This document shows positions 25,445 to 35,300 of a stretch of 64,000 nt of DNA, one piece after another. The stretch is from Falsiroseomonas bella. Its GTDB lineage: Bacteria > Pseudomonadota > Alphaproteobacteria > Acetobacterales > Acetobacteraceae. The notes beneath the pieces are model-generated. The model had not been told where the DNA came from. It worked only from the letters and a program-made list of their open reading frames with translations, and did not search any database. The position numbers and the translations under genes are program-made. The stretch lies in contig NZ_QGNA01000003.1 of the NCBI RefSeq assembly GCF_003173615.1, positions 310,001 to 374,000 on the forward strand, read 5' to 3'. Position 1 is the first letter of the stretch. Every line of letters begins with the position of its first letter.

Positions 25445-26139
25445 GTTTCGCCCTGCGTGCCGAGAACCTGGGAAAGTCCTTCACGCTGCACCTGCAGGGC
25501 GGCGTCACGCTGCCAGTGCTGCAGGCGCTCGAACTCACCGTCGCGCCGGGCGAATGCGTGGCGCTGTCGGGCCCTTCGGGCGCCGGCAAGTCCACCCTCA
25601 TGCGCTGCCTCTACGGCAATTACGGCGCCGGCAGCGGGCGCATCCTGATCCGCCACCACGATGCCTCGGTGGACCTCGCCACGGCCGATGCGCGGCTGGT
25701 GCGGGAGGTGCGGCGGGACACGCTTGGCTATGTCTCGCAGTTCCTGCGCGTCATCCCGCGCGTTCCCGCCATCGAGATCGTGGCGGAGCCGCTGATGGCG
25801 CGCGGCGTCGCGCGGGACGCGGCGCTGGCCCGCGCCGAGGCGCTGCTCACGCGCCTCAACCTGCCCGCCCGGCTGCACCACCTGCCGCCGGCCACCTTCT
25901 CGGGCGGCGAGCAGCAGCGCGTGAACCTTGCCCGCGGCTTCGCCCCTGGCTATCCCGTGCTCCTGCTCGACGAGCCGACCGCCAGCCTCGACGCCGCCAA
26001 CCGCGAGGTCGTGATCGGGCTGATCGCCGAAGCCAAGGCGCGCGGCGCCGCCATCGTCGGCATCTTCCACGATGCCGAGGTGCGCGACCGCGTCGCGGAC
26101 CGCCTGTTCGACGTCGCCCCCCTGCACGAGGCCGCATGA
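25441..26139 (+). CDS. phnL: PhnL, ATP-binding cassette protein of C-P lyase
   Basis: 232 residues. Walker A is GPSGAGKST, the signature [13 protein letters not shown], Walker [13 protein letters not shown], with [14 protein letters not shown] at the end. In E. coli, PhnL binds the PhnK face of the core complex and is needed with PhnGHI for the nucleosidase step. The [21 protein letters not shown] stretch is typical of PhnL. It overlaps phnK and phnM by 4 nt each. Confidence 0.94.
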   Translation: MSFALRAENLGKSFTLHLQGGVTLPVLQALELTVAPGECVALSGPSGAGKSTLMRCLYGNYGAGSGRILIRHHDASVDLATADARLVREVRRDTLGYVSQFLRVIPRVPAIEIVAEPLMARGVARDAALARAEALLTRLNLPARLHHLPPATFSGGEQQRVNLARGFAPGYPVLLLDEPTASLDAANREVVIGLIAEAKARGAAIVGIFHDAEVRDRVADRLFDVAPLHEAA

Positions 26140-27278
26140 CCCCGGAAACCGTCCTGACCAACGCCCTGCTGGTGCTGCCCGAGGAGGTGATCGCCGGCAC
26201 GGTGGTGATCCGCGGCGCACGCATCGCCGAGGTCCAGCCCGGCCGCAGCCACCTGCCCGGCGCGCAGGACCTCGACGGCGACCACCTGATCCCGGGCATC
26301 GTGGACGTCCATACGGACAACCTGGAACGCCAGGTGCAGCCGCGCGCGACGGCGCGCTGGCCCTCGCGATCCGCCATGCTCGCGCATGACACACAGACCA
26401 TCGCCGCCGGCGTGACGACGGTGCTGGATGCGCTCTGCCTCGGCGATCTCGGCTTCGATGTGGGCCGCACCCAGACCTTTCGCGACGGCGTGGCCGACCT
26501 GGACGCCCTGGCCCCGACCGGGCTCCTGAAGAGCGAGCATTTCCTGCATCTGCGCTGCGAATTGCCGGCGGTCGACATGCCGGCTCTGGTGGAGATGGTG
26601 GCTGACCATCCGCTTGTGCGCATGGTCAGCCTCATGGACCATTCGCCGGGCGTCGGGCAGTACCGCGATATCGACCGCTATCGCGAGATGCGCGTTCGCC
26701 AGAACCGGCAGACGCCGGAACAGGTGGACAAGCGGATCGGCGAGTTGCTGGAGCAGCGCGGCCGCCTGCGCGAGAAGCAGCGGCGCTGGCTGCTGGATCG
26801 CGTCGCGCATCGCAAACTGCCGCTGGCGAGCCATGACGACGACACGCCGGAAGGCGTGCGGCAGAACGCCGCGGACGGCGTGATGATCAGCGAGTTCCCC
26901 GTGGTGATGGAAGCAGCGCGCGAGGCGAAGAAGCTCGGCGTCGAGGTCATCGCCGGGGCGCCGAACATCGTCCGCGGCGGCAGCCATTCCGGCAACGTCG
27001 CCGCCGCCGACCTGGTGCGGGCGGGCGCGGTGGATGTGCTGGCGAGCGACTACGTGCCCCCGGCGATGATCGAGGCCGCCTGGCTCAGCGCCGGCAGCGG
27101 CACGATCACGCTGCCGCAGGCCGTGGGCATGATCACCGACCGTGCGGCGCGCATGGTCGGCCTGCAGGATCGCGGCCGGATCGAGAAGGAGCTGCGCGCC
27201 GACCTCGTGCAGGTGCGCCCGCATGAGGGCCACGCCATCGTGCGCAAGGTCTGGCGCGCCGGGGAGCGCGTTGCCTGA
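26136..27278 (+). CDS. phnM: PhnM, ribose 1-methylphosphonate 5-triphosphate diphosphatase
   Basis: 380 residues. Metal-site motifs are [58 protein letters not shown] and [11 protein letters not shown]. The layout matches E. coli PhnM, including the Arg/Gln-rich segment ([14 protein letters not shown]) that the second copy at 19658 lacks. The product is the 5-monophosphate substrate of PhnJ plus pyrophosphate. The start overlaps phnL (ATGA); the DUF1045 gene follows after 25 bp. Confidence 0.94.
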   Translation: MTPETVLTNALLVLPEEVIAGTVVIRGARIAEVQPGRSHLPGAQDLDGDHLIPGIVDVHTDNLERQVQPRATARWPSRSAMLAHDTQTIAAGVTTVLDALCLGDLGFDVGRTQTFRDGVADLDALAPTGLLKSEHFLHLRCELPAVDMPALVEMVADHPLVRMVSLMDHSPGVGQYRDIDRYREMRVRQNRQTPEQVDKRIGELLEQRGRLREKQRRWLLDRVAHRKLPLASHDDDTPEGVRQNAADGVMISEFPVVMEAAREAKKLGVEVIAGAPNIVRGGSHSGNVAAADLVRAGAVDVLASDYVPPAMIEAAWLSAGSGTITLPQAVGMITDRAARMVGLQDRGRIEKELRADLVQVRPHEGHAIVRKVWRAGERVA

Positions 27279-27303
27279 TGCGTGGCTGCACAGGAGCGCG
27301 GCT

Positions 27304-27975
27304 ATGAGGGTGGCGCTCTACTGGGCGCCACGGCTCGAGGACCCGCTGCACCGCCTCGGCTCCGCCTGGCTCGGCCGCGATGCGGAGACAGGCGCGACGC
27401 TGCCGCAGCCGGCGCTTCCCGGCCTCGACATCGCCGAGATCACCGCCGATGCGCGCGGCTATGGCCTGCATGGCACGATGAAGCCGCCCTTCCGGCTCGC
27501 GACCGACTGGCACGCCTTCCGCGCGGATGCGATGGCGCTCGCCGCACGCACGCGGCCCTTCGCGCTGCCGCCGTTGGTGCTGGCCGAGCATCACGGCTTC
27601 CTCGCGCTGCTGGAGGGCGAGAAGTCGGCGCCGCTGCAGGCCTTTTGCGACGCCTGCGTGGAGGCGCTCGACCACCATCGCGCCGCGCCCTCGCCGGAGG
27701 AGATCGCGCGCCGCCGGCCGGAGCGCGCGACGCCCCGCCAGCGCGAGCACATCCAGCGCTGGGGCTACCCCTATGTCTTCGACGAATGGTGGTTCCACGT
27801 CACGCTGAGCCGGCGCCTGACGGAGGCGGAGCGCGCGGTGGTGCAGCCCGTGCTCACGGCCCATCTGGGCGAGGCGCCCGCCCTGCCCCGCAGTGTGACG
27901 GAACTGTGCCTGTTCACCCAGGCCGCGCCCGGCGCGCCCTTCCTGATCGCGGAGCGCCTGCCGCTGCTCGGCTGA
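27304..27975 (+). CDS. DUF1045 protein, 2H-phosphoesterase-like, phosphonate-linked
   Basis: 223 residues. Two HxT motifs are seen: His56-Gly-Thr58 (YGLHGTMKPPF) and His165-Val-Thr167 (WFHVTLSRR). A pair of HxT motifs in a protein this size defines 2H phosphoesterases, which open cyclic phosphates. DUF1045 members are usually encoded next to C-P lyase genes. No phnP is present, so this protein is a good candidate to open the 5-phosphoribosyl 1,2-cyclic phosphate released by PhnJ. The family call is firm; the reaction is inferred. It ends 4 bp before the convergent phnN. Confidence 0.85.
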   Translation: MRVALYWAPRLEDPLHRLGSAWLGRDAETGATLPQPALPGLDIAEITADARGYGLHGTMKPPFRLATDWHAFRADAMALAARTRPFALPPLVLAEHHGFLALLEGEKSAPLQAFCDACVEALDHHRAAPSPEEIARRRPERATPRQREHIQRWGYPYVFDEWWFHVTLSRRLTEAERAVVQPVLTAHLGEAPALPRSVTELCLFTQAAPGAPFLIAERLPLLG

Positions 27976-27979
27976 GCCG

Positions 27980-28537
27980 TCAGCGCCGCGCGGTCGCGAC
28001 GGCATTCGCGGCCGAGCGCAGCGCCGCCACCACCTGCGCGATGCCCTGCTCCCGCGGGCCGTCATTCATCACTTGATGCACCGTCAGGCCAGGCGGCAAG
28101 GCCGCTTCCCGCGCCAGGCGCCGCGCCACGTCCTCCGCCGCCTCTCGCCCACGTTCCGCCAGGCGCGCGGCCAGCACCGCGGCCGGGGCGGTGATCTCCA
28201 GCACCATGAGGGGAAAGCGCGTGGCAGCGTCCTGCAGCACGCCGCGCGAGAGATTCGCCACGATGACGAAACCCTGCCCGATCCCGGCCGCCTGATGCAC
28301 CGGGATACCGTAGGACAGGCCATGCGCCTGCCACCACAGGGCGAAGCCGCCGGCCTCGCGCAGCCGCGCGAATTCCTCCTCCGTCGCCGGGACATGGTCC
28401 TCGCCGCCGGCTTCGGCGGGGCGGGTGATCACGCGACAGGCGAAACGGATCCGCGGATCCCCGGCCAGCTGCGCCCGCGCGCCCGCCATCAGCGTATCCT
28501 TGCCGGCGCCCGAGGGGCCGACGACCGCGACAAGCAC
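27980..28537 (-). CDS. phnN: PhnN, ribose 1,5-bisphosphate phosphokinase
   Basis: 185 residues. The P-loop GPSGAGKDT is at the N-terminus, followed by RFACRVITRPAEAGGEDH (guanylate-kinase-like fold), FALWWQAHGLSYGIP and ANLSRGVL. PhnN phosphorylates ribose 1,5-bisphosphate to PRPP, the last step that returns ribose to metabolism. The start is GTG at 28537 with a strong GGAGGGA about 7 nt upstream. It is convergent with the phn operon and divergent from the gamma-glutamyltransferase gene. Confidence 0.93.
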   Translation of the reverse strand: MLVAVVGPSGAGKDTLMAGARAQLAGDPRIRFACRVITRPAEAGGEDHVPATEEEFARLREAGGFALWWQAHGLSYGIPVHQAAGIGQGFVIVANLSRGVLQDAATRFPLMVLEITAPAAVLAARLAERGREAAEDVARRLAREAALPPGLTVHQVMNDGPREQGIAQVVAALRSAANAVATARR

Positions 28538-28617
28538 GCGATCCCTCCGTCTTGACCCTTGCCGTTCTGCCTGCGCCTATCCGCATCCTCAAGCGGACCA
28601 CCACGAAGGTTCATCGC

Positions 28618-30408
28618 ATGTTCACAACCCGCCCCGAGATCGCCGGCAGCTTCGGCGTCGTCGCCTCCACGCACTGGATCGCCTCCCAGGTCGGGATGAG
28701 CGTGCTGGAGCGCGGCGGCAACGCCTTCGACGCGGCGGCGGCGGCGGGCTTCTGTCTGCAGGTGGTGGAGCCGCATCTGAACGGGCCGGGCGGCGACGCC
28801 CCGATCATCGTGCATGACGCGAAGTCCGGCGCGCAGCACGTGATCTGCGGCCAGGGCGTCGCGCCCGCAGGGCTCACCATCGGCCATGTGCGCGACGATC
28901 TGGGACTCGACCTCGTGCCGGGCACGGGGCTGCTGCCCGCGATGGTGCCGGGCGCCTTCGACGCCTGGGTGCTGATGCTGCGCGACTTCGGCACCTGGTC
29001 GCTGCGCGACGTGCTGTCCTACGCGATCGGCTATGCGCGGCGCGGCGTGCACTACGTGCCGCGCATCATCGCCACGCTGAACACCGTGCGCCCGATGTTC
29101 GAGCAGGAATGGAAGACCTCCGCCGCGCTGTGGCTGCGCGATGGCGGGCCGCAGGAAGGCAAGCTCTGGGCCAACCCGACGCTGGCCGACACCTGGGAGC
29201 GCCTGCTGCGCGAGGCCGAGGCCGCCGGGCATGATCGCGTGGCGCAGATCGAGGCGGCGCGGGGCGCCTGGTACGGCGGCTTCGTCGCCGAGGCGATCGA
29301 CCGCTTCTTCCGCACGAACGAGGTGCTCGACACCTCCGGCCGCCGCCACAAGGGCGTGCTGACCGGCGACGACATGGCAAAGTGGCGCGCCGGGATCGAG
29401 GCGCCGCTGAAGCGCGACTACCGCGGCACCACGCTGCTGAAATGCGGCGTCTGGAGCCAGGGCCCGACCATGCTGCAGACAATGGCGCTGCTGGAGGGCT
29501 TCGACATCGGCGCCATGGACCCGCTCGGCGAGCGCTTCATCCACACGGTCGTCGAATGCCTCAAGCTCTCCTTCGCCGATCGCGAGGCCTTCTACGGCGA
29601 CCCCAACTTCGTGGACGTGCCGATCCACGCGCTGCTGTCGGAGGAGTACGTCGCCGAACGCCGCAAGCTGATCGGCGAGAGCGCCTCGATGGAGCTGCGC
29701 CCCGGCAGCATCCCCGGCTTCGACCGCCCCGCGCCCGACTTCGCGGCCGCGGAGGCGCGGAACGAATGGATGACGCGCGCGGCCGGCGCGGGCGAGCCGA
29801 CCGTCGCACGGCTCGGCGCCTCGGGCGGCGACACCTGCCACGTGGATGTCATCGACAGCCAGGGGAACATGGTCAGCGCCACGCCATCCGGCGGATGGCT
29901 GCAATCCTCGCCGGCGATCCCGGAACTCGGCTTCTGCCTCGGCACGCGCGGGCAGATGTTCTGGCTGGACGAGAAGCATCCGAACGGCCTGCTCCCCGGC
30001 AAGCGGCCGCGCACCACGCTCTCCCCTGCGATGGCGCTGAAGGACGGCCGCCCCTGGATGAGCTTCGGCACGCCCGGCGGCGAGCAGCAGGACCAGTGGC
30101 AGCCCATCATGTTCGCCCGCATGGTGGACCACGCGATGACGATCCAGCAGGCGATCGACGCGCCGTCCTTCCACACGGAACACTGGATCTCCTCCTTCTG
30201 GCCGCGCGCGGCGAAGCCCGGGAAGGTGGTGATCGAGGGCCGCTACGCGCCCGACGTCGCGATGGCGCTGCGCGACCGCGGCCACCTGGCGGAAGTTGGC
30301 GGCGACTGGTCGGAAGGACGCCTGACCGGCGCCAGGCAGGAGACCGACGGCCAACTCTTCGCCGGCGCGAACCCGCGCGGGATGCAGGGCTACGCGGTCG
30401 GGCGGTAG
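28618..30408 (+). CDS. Gamma-glutamyltransferase (Ntn-hydrolase) family protein
   Basis: 596 residues. The autoprocessing nucleophile is Thr406 in SGGDTCHVDVIDSQGNMVS. An N-terminal core (GGNAFDAAAAAGFCLQVVEPHLNGPGGDAP) and the small-subunit KRPRTTLSPAMALKDGRPWMSFGTPGGEQQ fit the GGT fold. No secretion signal is evident, so it may be cytosolic and act on amides other than glutathione. The ATG at 28618 has GAAGG 9 nt upstream; an upstream ATG at 28552 would add a non-conserved N-terminus. It is followed by a hairpin cluster. Confidence 0.9.
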   Translation: MFTTRPEIAGSFGVVASTHWIASQVGMSVLERGGNAFDAAAAAGFCLQVVEPHLNGPGGDAPIIVHDAKSGAQHVICGQGVAPAGLTIGHVRDDLGLDLVPGTGLLPAMVPGAFDAWVLMLRDFGTWSLRDVLSYAIGYARRGVHYVPRIIATLNTVRPMFEQEWKTSAALWLRDGGPQEGKLWANPTLADTWERLLREAEAAGHDRVAQIEAARGAWYGGFVAEAIDRFFRTNEVLDTSGRRHKGVLTGDDMAKWRAGIEAPLKRDYRGTTLLKCGVWSQGPTMLQTMALLEGFDIGAMDPLGERFIHTVVECLKLSFADREAFYGDPNFVDVPIHALLSEEYVAERRKLIGESASMELRPGSIPGFDRPAPDFAAAEARNEWMTRAAGAGEPTVARLGASGGDTCHVDVIDSQGNMVSATPSGGWLQSSPAIPELGFCLGTRGQMFWLDEKHPNGLLPGKRPRTTLSPAMALKDGRPWMSFGTPGGEQQDQWQPIMFARMVDHAMTIQQAIDAPSFHTEHWISSFWPRAAKPGKVVIEGRYAPDVAMALRDRGHLAEVGGDWSEGRLTGARQETDGQLFAGANPRGMQGYAVGR

Positions 30409-30415
30409 CGGCCAT

Positions 30416-30594
30416 GCAGGGGGCCTTGCCCCCTGCACCCCCACCAGGGGCCAGAGGCCCCTGGAACCCGCGACCGTTTAACGCCGAAGGCGGAGGGGGC
30501 TTCAGGCCCCCTCCGCCTTCGGCGTTGAAAAGCGAATGCAGGGGTCCGGGGAGCTTCAAGCTCCCCGGCGGGGGCGCGGGGGCAGCGCCCCCGC
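30416..30594. repeat. Cluster of five hairpin-forming palindromes between convergent genes
   Basis: Five inverted repeats fill the gap. 30416-30436: 9-bp stem, GCAGGGGGC with a 3-nt loop. 30443-30463: 9-bp stem, CCAGGGGCC, loop AGA. 30480-30526: perfect 21-bp stem with loop TTCAG. 30546-30568: 11-bp stem around GGGGAGCTTC. 30576-30594: 8-bp stem GCGGGGGC with a 3-nt loop. The first two resemble the GGGGCCTTGCCCC-type intergenic repeats often seen in Rhodospirillales. They may stop transcription from both convergent genes. None has a T-run. Confidence 0.65.
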
Positions 30595-30607
30595 AACGCG
30601 CTCCGCC

Positions 30608-32284
30608 CTACCGCGTCGCCTGCTCCCGCAGCTGTGCGATCGTCGCGCGGTTGGTCACCTGCTCGGGGTTCGTGCGCACTTCGATGATCGCCGGCTTGCC
30701 GCTGGCGCGTGCGCGCTGGAAGGCGGGGACGAGTTCGTCGGTGGCGGTCACCACCTCGCCATGGCCGCCGAAGCTTTCGATGAAGCGGGCGAAGTCGGGG
30801 TTCGTCAGCGCGGTGCCGGAGACGCGGCCGGGATAGGTGCGCTCCTGGTACATGCGGATCGTGCCGTACATGCCGTTGTTGAACACCATGATGATCGGCG
30901 CGGCACCGTGGTGGAAGGCGGTGGCGAGTTCCTGCCCCGTCATCAACGCGCCGCCGTCGCCGACGAAGCAGAGAACGCAGCGGCCGGGGTTGGTGATGGC
31001 GGCGCCGATGGAGGCGGGAACGCCATAGCCCATCGCGCCATTGGTCGGGCCTAGGAATTCCTGCTTCTCGCGCAGATGCATGAAGCGCGTCGGCCAGGTG
31101 GCGAAGTTGCCGGCGTCCGTCGTGAAGATCGTGTCGTCGGGCAGCACCTGCTCGAGCTGCTGCAGCGCGACGGCGAGGTTCAGCGGCCCCTCGTATTCGG
31201 GCGCCTTCGCCTGCGCCTCGCGCGCCGCGCGCACCGATTGGCGCCAGGCGCCCCAGCGCGGCTGCGCCACACGCTGCGCCGTGACGGCCTGCGCGAAGGC
31301 GTTGAGGTCGGAAACGACGCCGAGCGCCACGCGATGCACTCGCCCGATCTCGCTCTGCTCGGGATGCACCTGCACGATCGGCTTGCCGCCGGCGAGGTCG
31401 AACAGCGTGTAGCCCTGGCTCACCGGCTCGCCGAGGCGCGTGCCGATCGCGAGGATCAGGTCGGCCTCCTTCGCCTTCGCGACGAGCTGCGCATCCGCGC
31501 CGACGCCGAGATCGCCCGCGTAGTGCGGGCTCGTTCCGTCGAACAAGCCCTGGCGACGGAAAGCGACGGCGACGGGGATGTCGTTGCCGACGAGGAAGTC
31601 GCGAATTGCGGCGCGGCCCTCATCCGTCCAGCGCGTGCCACCGAGGATGGCGAGCGGCTTCTCCGCCTTCGCCAGCATCGCCATCAGGCGCGGGATCGCA
31701 TCGGGCGCCGGATGCGGCGGCAGCACGGGCTGCGGCCCGATGTCCGGCACGCTGGCCAGGTGCTTCTGCATCTCCTCGCTGAGCGCAACGACGACGGGAC
31801 CGGGGCGGCCGCTGACGGCCACGTCGAAGGCATGCGCCATCAGCTCGGGGATGCGCGCGGCCTCGTCGATCTGCGTCACCCATTTCGCGATTGGGGAGAA
31901 GAAGCGGCGATAGTCCACTTCCTGGAAGGATTCGCGGTCAGTCTCGGAAACCGGGATCTGCCCGACCAGCAGCACCAGCGGCGTGCTGTCCTGCTGCGCC
32001 ACATGCACGCCGATCGCGGCGTGGCAGGCGCCGGGGCCGCGCGTGACGACGGCGACGCCGGGGCGCCCCGTAAGCTTGCCCTGAGCCTCGGCCATGTGGA
32101 CGGCGCCAGCCTCGAAGCGGCAGGTCACCAGCTCGATGCGGTTGCGCTGGTTGTAGAGGCCGTCGAGCAGGTCGAGATAGCTCTCGCCGGGCACGGCGAA
32201 AACGTGGGTGGCACCGTTCGCCACCAGCGCATCCGCCAGCAACTGCCCGCCCGTCCGACCTTCCGGCCTCGCCGCATCCGCCAT
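30608..32284 (-). CDS. Thiamine-diphosphate-dependent enzyme, acetolactate synthase-like
   Basis: 558 residues with the three ThDP domains in order. The pyrimidine-binding domain has the activating Glu in CRFEAGAVHMAEA and FAVPGESYLDLLD. The middle domain holds LAILGGTRWTDEGR. The pyrophosphate-binding domain shows VGDGGALMTGQELATAFHHGAAPIIMVFNNGMYG (the GDG-N motif for Mg-ThDP). No small regulatory subunit is nearby, so it is probably a catabolic carboligase or decarboxylase, not the biosynthetic enzyme. It lies alone, divergent from no neighbour and 68 bp before the RND permease stop. Confidence 0.88.
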   Translation of the reverse strand: MADAARPEGRTGGQLLADALVANGATHVFAVPGESYLDLLDGLYNQRNRIELVTCRFEAGAVHMAEAQGKLTGRPGVAVVTRGPGACHAAIGVHVAQQDSTPLVLLVGQIPVSETDRESFQEVDYRRFFSPIAKWVTQIDEAARIPELMAHAFDVAVSGRPGPVVVALSEEMQKHLASVPDIGPQPVLPPHPAPDAIPRLMAMLAKAEKPLAILGGTRWTDEGRAAIRDFLVGNDIPVAVAFRRQGLFDGTSPHYAGDLGVGADAQLVAKAKEADLILAIGTRLGEPVSQGYTLFDLAGGKPIVQVHPEQSEIGRVHRVALGVVSDLNAFAQAVTAQRVAQPRWGAWRQSVRAAREAQAKAPEYEGPLNLAVALQQLEQVLPDDTIFTTDAGNFATWPTRFMHLREKQEFLGPTNGAMGYGVPASIGAAITNPGRCVLCFVGDGGALMTGQELATAFHHGAAPIIMVFNNGMYGTIRMYQERTYPGRVSGTALTNPDFARFIESFGGHGEVVTATDELVPAFQRARASGKPAIIEVRTNPEQVTNRATIAQLREQATR

Positions 32285-32343
32285 GAGCCTTCCTCCGCAC
32301 TCAGCGTGCGGAGGTTTAGCCCAGGGCGGATGACCCGCCTACT

Positions 32344-32364
32344 CCGGCCGACTTACTCGGCCGG
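32344..32364. terminator. Hairpin overlapping the stop codon of the RND permease
   Basis: CCGGCCGA, loop CTTAC, TCGGCCGG forms an 8-bp stem. The minus-strand stop codon of the RND permease (32353-32355) lies in the loop. No T-tract follows on either strand, so factor-independent termination is uncertain. The placement resembles the hairpins at 40853 and 42681. Confidence 0.45.
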
Positions 32365-35300
32365 CGCCGGATGCGGCACTGGGTCGCGCTTCTCGAGTTC
32401 CGTCAGCCGCGCGGCGATGGCGCCGATCGGCTTGGTGTAGCCGGCCAGCAGCAGGTAGAGCGCCGGCACCGCGTAGAGGGTGAGGATGGTGGAGAGCGAG
32501 ACGCCGCCCACGATCACCCAGCCGATCGCCATGCGGCTCTCGGCGCCCGCGCCCGTCGCCATCGCGAGCGGAACGGCGCCGAACACGGTGGCGATCGATG
32601 TCATCAGGATGGGCCGCAGCCGCACCACGGAGGCTTCCAGCACCGCGTCGTGGATGGACAGCCCGCGGTCGCGCAGCTGGTTGGCGAATTCCACCACCAG
32701 GATGCCGTTCTTCGCCATCAATCCGATCAGCAGGATCATGCCGATCTGGCTGAAGACGTTGAGCGACTGCCCGGTCAGGTGCAGCGCCAGCAGGCCGCCC
32801 GTGACCGCCAGCGGCGTCGAGAGCAGGATGATGAAGGGGTGGACGAAGCTCTCGAACTGCGCGGCCAGCACCAGGAACACCACCAGCAGCGCCAGGGCGA
32901 AGGTGACATACAGCGCGCCGGAGCTTTCCTTGAACTCCAGGCTCTGGCCACGATAGCTGATCCGCGCCTCCGGCGGCAGCACCTCGCGCGCCACGCCCTC
33001 CATGAAGGCCAGCGCCTCGCCGAGCGTGTAGCCGGGCGCGAGGGAGGCCGAGATGGTGATGGCGCGCACGCGGTCCTCGCGCGCCAGGCTCTGCGGCCGT
33101 GCGCGTTCCGACAGGGTGACGACATTGGCGAGCGGCACGAGGCCGCCCTGCTGGGCGCCGCCGGTGCCGATCAGCCCGAGCGCGCCGCCCGCGCTGGTGC
33201 GGACGAAGATGTTCTGCAGGTCGTAGGGCGTCGCGCGGTCCTCCTCGCGCGCCTGCAGCAGGATGCGGTATTCCTCGCCGCCCTGCACATAGGTGCCGAC
33301 CTCGCGCGAGCCGAGCATGGTCTCGATGGTGCGGCCGACCGCCTGGATCGAGACACCGAGTTCCGCCGCCTTGCGCCGGTCGATGTCCACGCGGATCTCC
33401 GGCTTCGTCTCCCGGAAGTTGCTGTCGAGGTTGAGCAGTCGCGGGTTCTCCCGCGCGCGGGCGAGGAAGCGGTCACGCCACTCGACCAGCGTGGCGTAGT
33501 CGGTGCCGCCGATCACGAACTGCACCGGCGGCTGGAAGCCGCGCTGGCCGAGCGAGGGCGGGTTGAGCGCGAAGGCGCGCACGCCCGGGATCTGCAGCAG
33601 GCGCGGCATGATCTCGGCCGTGATGGCCTGCTGCTTGCGCTCGCGCTCATGCCAGGGGGCGAGCCGCACGAACACGTTGGCGACGTTGCCCTGCGCCGGC
33701 CGCTGGAAGCCGCCCACCGTGGCGAAGATCGACTCCACCTCCCCGCTCTCGACATAGGGCTGCACGATCTGCTCGATCCGCTGCACATGCTCGCCGGTGT
33801 AGGCGAAGCTCGCGCCCTCGGGTCCGGTGGTCGGGATGATGACGACGCCGCGATCCTCGGTCGGCGCGAACTCCTTCGGGATCACCTGGAACAGCGCCAC
33901 GGCGAGCGCCGAGACCAGGCCCATGACGCCGAGCGTGATCAGCGGCGCAGCCAGCGCCCGCTTCAGCGTGACACGCAGCAGCCAGTTCATCCCGAGGAAG
34001 AAGGGCTCGGTCCAGCGCACCAGCCGGCTCTCGCCCTCATGCGGCTTGAGCAGCTTGGAGCACATCATCGGCGTCAGCGTCAGCGCGATCAGGCCGGAGA
34101 ACACCACGGAAGCCGCCAGCGCGAAGCCGAACTCGGTGAACAGGCGTCCCGTGTTGCCGCCCATGAAGGACAGCGGCAGGAACACCGACACCAGCACCAG
34201 CGTCGTCGCGATCACCGCGAAGGCGATCTCCCGCGCGCCCCGGAGGGAGGCGAGCAGCGGATGCTCGCCCTCCTCGATGCGGCGATGGATGTTCTCCAGC
34301 ACCACGATGGCGTCGTCCACCACGAGGCCGATCGCCAGCACGAGGCCGAGGAGCGTCAGAACGTTGATGGAGAAGCCGAGCGCGGCAAGCGCGATGAAGG
34401 ACCCGATGATCGAGACGGGGATCGCGACCGCCGGGATGATGGTGGCTCGCCAGGATCGCAGGAAGAAGAAGATCACCACCACGACGAGGGCCAGCGCGAT
34501 CATCAGCGCGTGCTCCACCTCGTAGATGGACTGGCTGATGAACAGGCTCTCGTCGTAGCCGACCACCACCTCCACGCCTTCGGGGACGGCGCCGCGGATG
34601 CGCTCCACCTCCTCCTTCACGCCTTCGGCGACGGAGAGCGTGTTCGCGGTGGACTGCCTCAGGATCCCGAGGCCGACCGCGGGCTTGCCGTTGATGCGGT
34701 AGCCGCCGCGCGTGTCCTCGGGCGCGACCTCCACCGTCGCGACGTCGCCGAGCAGCACGTGCGCGCCGCCCACCCGACTGATCACGACCTGGCGGAACTG
34801 CTCCGGCCGGCTCATGCGCGTGTCGGTGCGCACGGTCAGCTCGCGCGCCTGGCTCTCGATGCGACCGCCGGGCAGCTCGACATTCTCGCGCCGGATCGCG
34901 TCCTCGATGTCCTGCACGGTCAGCCCGCGCGCGGCGAGCGCCTGGCGGTCGAGCCAGATCCGCATGGAGGGCTTTCGCTCGCCCAGCACCAGCACCTGCG
35001 CCACGCCATCCACCACCGCCAGCCGATCGGCGAAGCGCCGGCGGGCGATCTCGGTCAGCTCCATGCCGGAGAGCTGGTCGGAGACGAGCGCGATCCACAG
35101 GATCGGGCGCGCATCGCCGTCCACCTTGGCGACGATCGGCGTGTCGGCGGCATCGGGCAGGCGCGCAAGCGTGCGCGCTACGCGGTCGCGCACGTCGTTT
35201 GAGGCCGCGTCCACGTCGCGCGTGAGCCGGAACTCGATGGTCACCTGGCTGCGCTCGTCGCGCGACTGCGAGGTGATGTACTTGATGCCCTCGATCCCCG

